Shown: positions 1 through 5,552, numbered from the stretch's first letter. The stretch: DNA of 8,089 bases from Phormidesmis priestleyi (GCA_003242115.1 QBMP01000161.1:1-8089); one strand, 5' to 3'. A program made the numbers and translations. The notes: generated from the sequence alone by a model not told the origin.

Positions 1-46
1 TTAGACAGACTCCTAAAACCTGAAAAGTCGTAAGCACCAATTCTAG

Positions 47-460
47 ATCTATCTGCTGAAAGAAACCTACACCCGTGAAGATAGCGAACGAATTCAGCAG
101 TGGCTTGTAGCGAGGCAGGCAGGGAAACCAGCGAGGAAAGACTGGGCCTATGCCATTTCTGAACAGGGTGGAAATAGCCCGTATAAATATGGCAGGTGGA
201 CGAATTACGTTTATCGCGGCCTTTTTGGGATGGATACCGCAGAGATTAAGAAAATTTGGGAAGCCCCTATCTCTGGTTCTAGACATATTGCACGAAACTA
301 TATTCCAGAAACAGTCGGACTCGAAATGGTTGAGTATTGCGAAAAGTTGGTTTCTGTCTTTGAGCTAGACGATCTCGAAGAGGCCCATGACGAAGCTATT
401 CGGATGACTCAGAAAAAGTTTAGGCAGCGGCTCAATACAGAGCGTATTGGTGGCGCTTGA
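47..460 (+). pseudogene. 5'-broken conserved hypothetical protein (137 open codons)
   Basis: The frame is open from 47 to the TGA at 458-460 and reads as convincing protein, for example YTREDSERIQQW, KDWAYAISEQGG, GRWTNYVYRGLFG and HIARNYIPETVGLEMVEYCE. An in-frame TAG lies at 44-46 and a TAA at 14-16. No ATG, GTG or TTG occurs in frame before the ATG at 230, which is in the middle of the conserved-looking part. Either the gene lost its 5' end by a nonsense or frameshift change, or only a 76-residue product from 230 is made. The pattern TNxxYRGLFG followed by a helical segment resembles, from memory, a domain found in phage antirepressor and KilA-N-associated proteins; this is a weak inference. 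I do not recognise a specific function. Confidence 0.5.
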
Positions 461-600
461 CAGACTGGTTGAAGCTTATTCGGAAATTCGTTCGTAAAAA
501 CTCGGATAGTCTCTTGAGAGGTGTGCGTCTGGCGCAATCGCAAAAGCTTCATAAAGCGTGGTCACTCATTAGCAACCTAAACGCTATGTGGCGAATGTGA
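457..600 (+). CDS. possible short ORF overlapping the previous stop
   Basis: A TTG at 457-459 overlaps the TGA (458-460) of the preceding frame, as in translationally coupled genes, and opens 47 codons ending at 598-600. The product would be basic and helical (WLKLIRKFVRKN, LLRGVRLAQSQK). It could also be the frameshifted tail of the broken upstream gene, since this frame is open from 424. It runs 24 bp into the 3' end of the convergent rep gene. No ribosome site is obvious. Real coding status is uncertain. Confidence 0.2.
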   Translation: MTDWLKLIRKFVRKNSDSLLRGVRLAQSQKLHKAWSLISNLNAMWRM

Positions 601-1665
601 GCGAATTTGCTCTGGATTAATCTGAAACTCTACTGATGTAGAGCCGCGCTTTCCCGGTAGTTGCTTAGCACCTATCACGTACCCCATCTCTCGCAACTCT
701 TCAACTGTGCGCCAAAATATCGTGTTATTTCTCGATGAATTGCTACCGAAGAGTTCTAGATTTTTGAATAAATAGTGCTTTGAGATAGTTAGGAACTGTC
801 CGTCCTTCGGCTTTTCCCATTGCAAACGACTAGCCAGGTAAACTAACAGCTTTGTTTTGTAATCGTGCTTGGAGCTATTTCCCAAGCGCTGATTCATATC
901 AATGTTTCCAAAAAGTACATAATCATTCCCCTGGGCAGAGGTATCAAAGAACCCTAACGATACCGTGTAGGCATCAGCAGCCTCAAAAGTATAGTCAGCA
1001 GCATTATCTAGATCGAAGTTTCTAGGAACTTTGTCAATCTCAAATTCTTGAATTGTTAGAATGCTTTTGATCTTTACCTTCGCACCTAATTCGTCGCCTT
1101 TGCGCAGCTCCTGAGCAAATACTAACTCAGTCCGGTGAAGCGCTGTAATATCCCGATGAAGCTTAGAACGTGTTACAGAAGGAAATCCGCCGTCTTCTGT
1201 ACGCCCATAACCCATAGCGTCAAGTAAATCGTTCGCGCGAAAAGACACGATCGGGGAGGCTTCTTTCTGTGTAGCAGCTCTATAAAGGTAGAACACAATC
1301 GACACTTGACGGGGGTTTAAGAAGGTTAGCAAGGCTGCTGTTAGGCGTTGAACACGTCTATCTTCTATATTTTCTAAGCCTTTAATCCCGTCGCCTAGGT
1401 AAGCCTCTAGATCGATATTGTCATACTGCTCTTTAAGTTCTTCCCACTCCTTGCCAGAGAGGTTCCCAAGCGGAATTCGTCGTGTTAGAGCCACCTCACC
1501 AGCGTCGTCTGGATCAGCATCAACCCGCATCTCTAAATAGTGCCCATCACCGTCTGAACGAAAGACCGGTAGGTTTACATCCGGATGACGTATAGATGCA
1601 CCTGCTCGAGGCAATATGCGCACCAATTCTCCATCCACTTTGAACAAGTTCAGTTGAGAGGCCAT
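577..1665 (-). CDS. plasmid replication initiator (Rep, winged-helix type)
   Basis: This 362-residue protein (373 if the in-frame TTG at 1698 is used) lies directly beside seven iterons, the usual arrangement for iteron-binding initiators. The fold is inferred to be two winged helices. From the ATG start, a helical segment with FLNPRQVSIVFYLYRAA (about 115-131) leads to FRANDLLDAMGYGR (about 142-155) and SKLHRDITALHRTELVF (about 167-183), a plausible first DNA-binding domain. A second domain carries KTKLLVYLASRLQW (about 270-283), then WRTVEELREMGYVIG (about 318-332) and a basic turn LPGKRGSTS. Such proteins bind iterons as monomers, open the nearby AT-rich DNA and recruit the host helicase. 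They usually repress their own gene, and here the nearest iteron is about 30-65 bp upstream of the candidate starts. The start is uncertain: a perfect GGAGGTGA ribosome site (minus strand, 1689-1696) is 23 nt before the ATG and overlaps the TTG start. No strong family-specific motif was recognised, so the call rests on context plus composition. Confidence 0.75.
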   Translation of the reverse strand: MASQLNLFKVDGELVRILPRAGASIRHPDVNLPVFRSDGDGHYLEMRVDADPDDAGEVALTRRIPLGNLSGKEWEELKEQYDNIDLEAYLGDGIKGLENIEDRRVQRLTAALLTFLNPRQVSIVFYLYRAATQKEASPIVSFRANDLLDAMGYGRTEDGGFPSVTRSKLHRDITALHRTELVFAQELRKGDELGAKVKIKSILTIQEFEIDKVPRNFDLDNAADYTFEAADAYTVSLGFFDTSAQGNDYVLFGNIDMNQRLGNSSKHDYKTKLLVYLASRLQWEKPKDGQFLTISKHYLFKNLELFGSNSSRNNTIFWRTVEELREMGYVIGAKQLPGKRGSTSVEFQINPEQIRSHSPHSV

Positions 1666-1688
1666 GTTAGGAATGTTTGAGAAAAGTG

Positions 1689-1696
1689 TCACCTCC
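1689..1696 (-). promoter_or_regulatory. strong Shine-Dalgarno sequence of rep, oddly placed
   Basis: The minus strand reads GGAGGTGA, a full complement to the 3' end of 16S rRNA. The spacing fits no ATG, GTG or TTG in the rep frame. The ATG at 1665 is 23 nt downstream, while the TTG at 1698 and the GTG at 1692 overlap the site itself. Confidence 0.5.
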
Positions 1697-1729
1697 AATA
1701 TATATGAGTTTCAGAAAAGAATAAACAGA

Positions 1730-1960
1730 CCTGTAGCTTTGGCGTATGTTATTGAACTAATGACCTGTAGCTTTGGCGTATGAACTTACCTGTAGCTTTA
1801 ACGTATTTAGTTTCCTACAGGTATCAGAAACTACAGGCTTTCCAAAAAGAAGTGGGAAATTGGCCTGTAGCTTTGGCGTATTTTTTAGGAATTGCCTGTA
1901 GCTTTGGCGTATGAATTTACCTGTAGCTTTGACGTATTTTTGGTCTATAGCTTTGGCGTA
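1730..1960 (+). repeat. iteron array, seven 17-bp direct repeats
   Basis: Seven copies of CCTGTAGCTTTGGCGTA, all in the same orientation, begin at 1730, 1764, 1789, 1864, 1895, 1920 and 1944. Copies 1, 2, 4 and 5 are identical. Copy 3 has AA in place of GG near the 3' end, copy 6 has GA there, and copy 7 starts TCTATAG. Start-to-start spacing is 34, 25, then a 75-bp jump, then 31, 25 and 24 bp, so the array forms clusters of three and four. Its position upstream of rep fits binding sites for Rep that control both replication initiation and rep transcription. Confidence 0.92.
1814..1837 (-). repeat. two inverted half-iterons between the iteron clusters
   Basis: CTACAGG, the reverse complement of the first seven bases of the iteron (CCTGTAG), occurs at 1815-1821 and 1831-1837, inside the 58-bp gap between iterons 3 and 4. 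The two copies are 16 bp apart start to start. Partial iterons in inverted orientation are the usual form of operator sites for Rep dimers in other iteron plasmids; assigning that role here is inference. Confidence 0.6.
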
Positions 1961-2086
1961 TTAAGATTTTTGAGCGCTTGAATACCCTGCATCTCAGTGC
2001 TAATCTCTGATTGAAAACATATGCACTACTTTATGCCCTGAGAGCTGGATTGCATGGTTGCATTTGCCAGTCCAAGCTAGCTAAGC

Positions 2087-2135
2087 GCCTCATCTATATG
2101 AGGATGAAGATAGTCGCACTTAATATAGATGAGGC
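2087..2135. repeat. 13-bp perfect inverted repeat with an alternative inner hairpin
   Basis: GCCTCATCTATAT (2087-2099) is repeated inverted as ATATAGATGAGGC (2123-2135) around a 23-nt loop. The left arm can instead pair with the start of the loop: CCTCAT (2088-2093) and ATGAGG (2098-2103) form a 6-bp stem with a 4-nt loop. An outer pair, GCTAGCT at 2076-2082 and AGCTAGC at 2148-2154, encloses the whole. The two folds exclude each other. Possible roles are an origin structure, a site for strand nicking or recombination, or an RNA switch; the sequence does not decide. Confidence 0.7.
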
Positions 2136-2157
2136 ATAGTAACATTCAGCTAGCCAA

Positions 2158-2178
2158 TATACAGATGATCTGTATAAT
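2158..2178 (+). promoter_or_regulatory. operator-like palindrome overlapping a TATAAT box
   Basis: TATACAGATGATCTGTATA (2158-2176) is a palindrome with 9-bp perfect arms around one central base. Its right end forms part of a perfect TATAAT at 2173-2178. No good -35 hexamer stands 16-18 bp upstream, so any promoter would be weak or need an activator. The overlap suggests a repressor site over a rightward promoter. A second TATAAT lies at 2224-2229. Confidence 0.45.
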
Positions 2179-2232
2179 TTTATATGAAAGGTATATTTCT
2201 TTTAGTTTTTTAGGCTGAAGTTATATAATTTT

Positions 2233-2280
2233 ATGAATTTAGTATGTTTCGATAGAGGAAATACCGTAATGATCCCTTAA
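2233..2280 (+). CDS. possible 15-residue leader-like peptide
   Basis: The frame ATG 2233 to TAA 2280 encodes MNLVCFDRGNTVMIP. It lies downstream of the palindrome and TATAAT box and ends 5 bp before a terminator hairpin, so promoter, short frame and terminator would make one tiny transcription unit. A GAAG at 2217-2220 is a poor, 12-nt-distant ribosome site. The frame may be chance, and the unit could equally be a short untranslated RNA. Confidence 0.2.
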   Translation: MNLVCFDRGNTVMIP

Positions 2281-2285
2281 AAAAC

Positions 2286-2317
2286 AAGACCCAAGTTGCG
2301 GAAACAACTAGGGTCTT
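2286..2317. terminator. bidirectional intrinsic terminator hairpin
   Basis: AAGACCC (2286-2292) pairs with GGGTCTT (2311-2317), then after an A/A mismatch AGTTG (2294-2298) pairs with CAACT (2305-2309) around a 6-nt loop. On the minus strand the stem is followed by TGTTTTTTAA, a good U-tract. On the plus strand it is followed by TGCTGTTTTATT. It would end leftward transcripts of the small minus-strand frame, whose stop lies inside the hairpin, and rightward transcripts from the origin region. Confidence 0.7.
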
Positions 2318-2430
2318 TGCTGTTTTATTAACTTAACTCCTAATTCACGCTGCCAGGCAATGATTAGGTTACGCCCCTCAGAATCCCTTTTCTTCAGAGA
2401 TTCAGAGTCGTATGCTAATTTTAGCAGCAT
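2308..2430 (-). CDS. small hypothetical protein, 40 residues
   Basis: From ATG 2430 this frame encodes a 40-residue charged protein (LKLAYDSESLKKRDSEGR, then NLIIAWQRELGVKL) and stops at TAG 2308-2310, inside the terminator hairpin. The frame is open back to 2463, adding RAVEKFAARDN before the Met, which reads like protein but has no start codon. It is divergent from the primase-like gene at 2493. The protein-like composition and the terminator placed exactly at its end support a real gene or the 3' remnant of one. It is below usual gene-finder length and I do not recognise a family. Confidence 0.4.
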   Translation of the reverse strand: MLLKLAYDSESLKKRDSEGRNLIIAWQRELGVKLIKQQRP

Positions 2431-2492
2431 GTTATCTCTTGCTGCAAATTTTTCTACGGCTCTCTAACCACACTACTAGCTAGATAGAGCCA

Positions 2493-4289
2493 ATGTCCTC
2501 GCCATTACATGGAAAGCAGAGCGCAATAGTACCGCTTGCCTTCAAAAAATCGCAAAATCCGCTACCAGCCGACCCGCAGGGGCAGCGTCTGTGCGAAATA
2601 TTCGGACGCTATCTCTGGTGCTCGATTTATGCCGATGCACCAGAAGATGCATCAAAGCCGAAATGGTATACCCAGCGGCGCTATCCCTTGAAAAACCGTA
2701 TCCTATGGCGTGAGTGGCAGGACGCGGCGCGACTCATCGGCGTGCGACCGGGGCACGATACTGTCTATGCCCTGATCGACGTTGACAGCAGTAGTCCCTA
2801 CCACCCGAATCAGGATGCGAGTGCGATCGCCCGAATGCAGGCCGGGATGGAAACAATTGGAATTACCAGAACGATCCTGATTCGCAGTAGCTGGAGCGGC
2901 GGCATCCATTTATATATTCCGCTTGAACAAGCGGTTAAAACGTTTGCTCTGGCAGTATCCCTACAAAACTGTCTTGAAGCGCAGGGCTTCAAGCTCAGGC
3001 CGGGAGACTTAGAAATATTCCCAAATGTAAAAGCCTATGGGACGACCCAAAAGATTGAGTACCGGGCGCACCGGCTACCGTTACAGCCGGGAAGCGGCTC
3101 CTGTCTGCTAGATGACGAATTTAATCCGGGCAGTAGCCAGATCAGTGATTTTCTAGCGCAGTGGGACATCGCGACTGCGGGGCAGGATATCGCCACATTG
3201 CAGTCCGCTTTACCTATCGCCCAACAGAATCGGCACAAGAAAGTACGCAAACGGCTCAATAAAGCAGAGTCATGGAAAACCGATCTGGAAACTGTACTGG
3301 CTGAAGGCTGGACAGGAGCAGGGCAAACCAATCAGCTTCTTAAGGAATTCGGCTGCTACGGCGTTGTGTTTCTAGGACTGAGCGGTGCAGACCTCATAAA
3401 TTATATTCATCAGCAGGCAATTTCTAGTCCTGGATATAAAAAATGGTGCAGGCATCAGCGCGAGATAGAAATGCGATCGCGCGTCTGGGCAGCAGCGGTG
3501 GAGAACTACTACTGGCCGCTAGGGTCATATAGCGATATTCGCCAGAAGGCAGAGAACGACATCGTGCCCTTCAATAAGCTGCGCGCTCAACAAGCGCAGG
3601 CCAGTATTCTAGCCGCTGTCCGGCAGCTAGAAGCAGTTGATCAGCTTCCCGCTAGCGCGACAGCTAGAGCCCAAGCGATCAGAGCAGCCCAGATGGACGC
3701 AGGGGTAAGTTCCAGCAGTCTAGAAACGCTCTACAAAGTTGAGAACAAAAAGCTCTGGCATCCTGACTACGACGAAAGCAACCGAGAAGAATTGCCCGTA
3801 ATCGTCGTAGCCTCAGAGTCTGTAGCCTCTGAGGTAGAGAGTGAGAGAAAAACTTTAGAACCGCCAAAGACCGGTGAATTCAAGGAATTACGGACTAAGG
3901 GAGAGATAATGAAGTGTATAGGCTGCGAAGCTGAAGATTCTTCCTCCGCCCAAACGAAGTTTAACTCCGGGAGGGGGGTACGGGGGGATGGCAAAAGTTT
4001 TCCACAAACTCAAGAACGAAAGTTAGGAAATAGGGAAAATAAACCTGGTGTTCGTGAGCCCATCATGAATAATTCACAGCAGCAAAATAGACAAGATTCT
4101 AAGAAAACTCCATATTCAACAGAGCCTGACCAAACAATGGAGGCTATTAGATCAAAAATCAGAAACCTTGAACTTGACTACGGGCAAATAACGAAGATAA
4201 TTTGCCAAAAATTCGATGGGAAGCGGAGCTACGAACTCTTTGAGGAAGAAAAGCTAATGCTGCTATATCATCTCAATACTCTGTCTTAG
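2493..4289 (+). CDS. primase-polymerase-like replication protein (AEP superfamily)
   Basis: This 598-residue protein shows the three catalytic motifs of archaeo-eukaryotic-type primases. Motif I is YALIDVDSS with the metal-binding pair D96 and D98. Motif II is SGGIHLY with S135 and H139. Motif III is DLEIFPN with D172 or E174. Family members synthesise primers or polymerise DNA on plasmids and phages, so the likely role is priming replication from the adjacent iteron origin. A helical region follows (about 245-420). The C-terminal third (about 425-560) is polar, low in complexity and holds a single CxxC (KCIGC, about residue 474). The last 45 residues look folded again (MEAIRSKIRNLELDYGQ). 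No helicase Walker motifs are seen, so unwinding would come from another protein. ATG 2493 was chosen; its ribosome site is weak. Alternative: a non-primase AEP protein of a defence or repair system, less likely beside rep and iterons. Confidence 0.72.
   Translation: MSSPLHGKQSAIVPLAFKKSQNPLPADPQGQRLCEIFGRYLWCSIYADAPEDASKPKWYTQRRYPLKNRILWREWQDAARLIGVRPGHDTVYALIDVDSSSPYHPNQDASAIARMQAGMETIGITRTILIRSSWSGGIHLYIPLEQAVKTFALAVSLQNCLEAQGFKLRPGDLEIFPNVKAYGTTQKIEYRAHRLPLQPGSGSCLLDDEFNPGSSQISDFLAQWDIATAGQDIATLQSALPIAQQNRHKKVRKRLNKAESWKTDLETVLAEGWTGAGQTNQLLKEFGCYGVVFLGLSGADLINYIHQQAISSPGYKKWCRHQREIEMRSRVWAAAVENYYWPLGSYSDIRQKAENDIVPFNKLRAQQAQASILAAVRQLEAVDQLPASATARAQAIRAAQMDAGVSSSSLETLYKVENKKLWHPDYDESNREELPVIVVASESVASEVESERKTLEPPKTGEFKELRTKGEIMKCIGCEAEDSSSAQTKFNSGRGVRGDGKSFPQTQERKLGNRENKPGVREPIMNNSQQQNRQDSKKTPYSTEPDQTMEAIRSKIRNLELDYGQITKIICQKFDGKRSYELFEEEKLMLLYHLNTLS
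3969..4006 (+). other. G-rich run followed by a DnaA-box-like 9-mer inside the primase-like gene
   Basis: Runs of three, six and six G occur at about 3969-3987, and TTTTCCACA, the form of DnaA box reported for cyanobacteria, follows at 3998-4006. All of it lies in the low-complexity coding part of the AEP-like gene. A single box may be chance; no second box was found. Confidence 0.3.
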
Positions 4290-4523
4290 AGCCAAGGTTA
4301 GCTCTCTTCCACTCAGGACTTGGGCAGGTCAGCTCATCGACCATCTGCTCAAATGCTTTTTGGTATTAGGATAGATCGCCATGACCGAGCGTTTCGGACA
4401 TCACTGCTTTTGCTTAGTACTGAGACCGCCACCGCTATCAGTAATCGTCACAGACGGATCGATTACACGGAACTGGAACTGGTAAAGCTTTAAGGCTTTT
4501 GCTGTAGAGCGATGAAACTGACG
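4290..4523. other. stretch without a confident gene
   Basis: Competing short frames overlap here. On plus, ATG 4351 reads MLFGIRIDRHDRAF and ends near 4491 in YTELELVKL. On minus, a frame without a start codon, open from about 4566 to about 4403, reads LPKIVRQFHRSTAKALK and ends in DSGGGLSTKQKQ. Both look somewhat protein-like and neither has a ribosome site or a recognised domain. The minus frame may be a gene remnant cut by the inverted repeat at 4524-4580. Confidence 0.3.
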
Positions 4524-4580
4524 AACTATCTTAGGTAACAGTCGTTGAGGAAATTCATGAAGACGTTACCTAAGATAGTT
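4524..4580. repeat. long perfect inverted repeat 1 (16-bp arms)
   Basis: AACTATCTTAGGTAAC (4524-4539) and GTTACCTAAGATAGTT (4565-4580) are exact reverse complements around 25 nt. GTC and GAC just inside the arms can extend the stem past a one-base bulge. The inner 12-bp core ATCTTAGGTAAC is shared with the second inverted repeat 132 bp downstream. The plus side is followed by TATTTTATAG, so a transcript could end here, but the stem is AT-rich. Confidence 0.9.
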
Positions 4581-4655
4581 TATTTTATAGTAGGTCAGCA
4601 GCGATTTCTAGAAGGCGAGTACCGTGGCTTGCCAGTGAATTTTTGTCCTTTTCTG

Positions 4656-4712
4656 AAAATCTTAGGTAACATTACGATGGAAGATGCTATTCTCGCTGTT
4701 ACCTAAGATTTT
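4656..4712. repeat. long perfect inverted repeat 2 (15-bp arms)
   Basis: AAAATCTTAGGTAAC (4656-4670) and GTTACCTAAGATTTT (4698-4712) are exact reverse complements around 27 nt. The 12-bp core matches repeat 1 but the spacer does not, so the arms, not the loop, appear to be under constraint. It ends 7 bp before the ATG of the DUF6788-type gene and takes the place where a ribosome site would be expected. Confidence 0.9.
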
Positions 4713-4719
4713 GTAGCCG

Positions 4720-5046
4720 ATGCCTCATCCTACTAACTTGACACTCCGGACAGCAAAACGGTTGATCAGTCACTGGTCACTACCGCAACAGCGGCGGCTA
4801 TTAGCATGGTTACGAGCAGAAGTAGACGCAACGATAGAGAAGAACTGGAGCCCGCCTGCTGCTAAGGCAGCAGTTGAGCAGAGGCGCCGAGGCAAGTCAG
4901 TCTTTCTACTTCAGGGCGTGAAGTGCGGGAAAACGAGGTGCAAATGTGCCGATGGCGATCTGCATGGCCCGTACTGGTACGAATACTGGCGAGAAGGAGG
5001 AAAGGTACGTAAGAAATATCATGGAGTCAAGATTCGGACACCTTAA
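4720..5046 (+). CDS. DUF6788-type small zinc-ribbon-like protein
   Basis: This 108-residue protein ends in a motif I recognise as the DUF6788 type: CGKTRCKCADG with C69, C74 and C76, then LHGPYWYEYWREGGK with H82, then a KKYHG end. The three Cys and nearby His could bind zinc; that is inference. The N-terminal half is helical and basic (LISHWSLPQQRRLLAWL, about 15-31; VEQRRRGKS, about 52-60). Members are short, of unknown function, and from memory occur often in cyanobacteria and archaea near mobile DNA. No Shine-Dalgarno precedes ATG 4720. Instead inverted repeat 2 ends 7 bp upstream, so expression may depend on that structure or on a factor binding it. Confidence 0.75.
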   Translation: MPHPTNLTLRTAKRLISHWSLPQQRRLLAWLRAEVDATIEKNWSPPAAKAAVEQRRRGKSVFLLQGVKCGKTRCKCADGDLHGPYWYEYWREGGKVRKKYHGVKIRTP

Positions 5047-5181
5047 GCACATTGGAGAGACTGTACGAACCGATAGGGCGATCGCTGTCTCCCAATTAAT
5101 AGACCACGTAGGACTTTAGACGGGAGGAGCCTACTGACTTTAGCCATTGCAGTGTCAATAAAGATCGTACCCCTGTTTTTC

Positions 5182-5197
5182 CTGTGCGATCGCACAG
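5182..5197. repeat. 16-bp perfect palindrome around a HIP1 site
   Basis: CTGTGCGATCGCACAG is a perfect palindrome centred on GCGATCGC, in the gap between the DUF6788-type gene and the next ORF. HIP1 octamers are abundant in many cyanobacterial genomes and usually lack a known local role. Others in the window are at 2823, 3473, 5078 and 7341. Confidence 0.6.
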
Positions 5198-5202
5198 CCT
5201 TG

Positions 5203-5218
5203 GATTGACATATCAATC
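5203..5218 (+). promoter_or_regulatory. TTGACA within a small palindrome
   Basis: GATTGACATATCAATC has 6-bp inverted arms around CATA and contains a perfect TTGACA (5205-5210), about 55 bp before ATG 5265. No good -10 box stands at 16-18 bp, so the promoter call is weak. The palindrome could be a regulator site. Confidence 0.25.
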
Positions 5219-5264
5219 TGACACATAGGGAATCCTCAAAGGGCGCAACAAAAGAAGTTTGACC

Positions 5265-5552
5265 ATGTGGAAGCAACTCCGAACGCTCTTGGCATTCTCT
5301 CAATCAGACCAACTGACTATCAGCAGCCATGGACAGGAAACCTGTGGTATTCCTTTCGAGCAGGTCACAGACGTTATGAAATGGCTGGGGCTGAGCTTAA
5401 TGGCGGCTGGCTATAGGGCCAGAGCGCATATTATTTGGGATAATCCAGAGGCTAGTGTGAGCCTAGATAATCTCCCAAAAGAGAGTTTAAGACGAGATAA
5501 TCCAGTCTTTCTGTACCGCTGTAGTGTGATCGCTCCATGCCGCCACCGATAG
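5265..5552 (+). CDS. hypothetical protein, 95 residues
   Basis: ATG 5265 is preferred over the TTG at 5259 because AAAGAAG lies just upstream as a plausible ribosome site. The product has a helical middle (FEQVTDVMKWLGLSLMAAGY) followed by three DN-containing motifs, WDNPEA, LDNLPK and RDNPVF, about ten residues apart. These are encoded by GATAATC at 5439, 5466 and 5496. The Cys- and Arg-rich end (CSVIAPCRHR) looks less natural and may reflect a frameshift near 5515. No domain is recognised. A minus-strand frame overlaps its 3' part but has no supporting signal. Confidence 0.45.
   Translation: MWKQLRTLLAFSQSDQLTISSHGQETCGIPFEQVTDVMKWLGLSLMAAGYRARAHIIWDNPEASVSLDNLPKESLRRDNPVFLYRCSVIAPCRHR

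Larger units (their letters stand above)
1699..2280. other. candidate plasmid replication origin (oriV) region
   Basis: This stretch upstream of rep holds, in order, the iteron array, a 13-bp inverted repeat (2087-2135), a 19-bp palindrome (2158-2176) and a very AT-rich segment of roughly 2157-2245. The AT-rich segment has an 11-bp direct repeat TATAATTTTAT at 2173-2183 and 2224-2234. Iterons beside an AT-rich unwinding element are the standard layout of theta-type plasmid origins. No DnaA box was seen inside it. Exact borders are not defined by the sequence alone. Confidence 0.6.

Noticed and set aside
1730..1960. Repeat array as a possible CRISPR
   Set aside because: Repeats are 17 bp with uneven gaps of 7 to 58 bp and variants; spacers are not of constant size and the array abuts a rep gene, so iterons fit far better.
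2098..2139. 13-residue frame MRMKIVALNIDEA resembling the start of a ParA protein
   Set aside because: It is only 14 codons, ends inside the inverted repeat and lacks the Walker motif; the likeness is probably chance.
2703..3994. Several minus-strand open frames of 60-98 codons inside the primase-like gene
   Set aside because: All lie antisense within a long, motif-bearing coding sequence and show no ribosome sites or domains; they are shadows.
5043..5303. Minus-strand frame of 86 codons across the gap before the 95-residue ORF
   Set aside because: Composition is Arg- and Ser-rich without motif, it overlaps the start of the plus-strand ORF and has no supporting signal.
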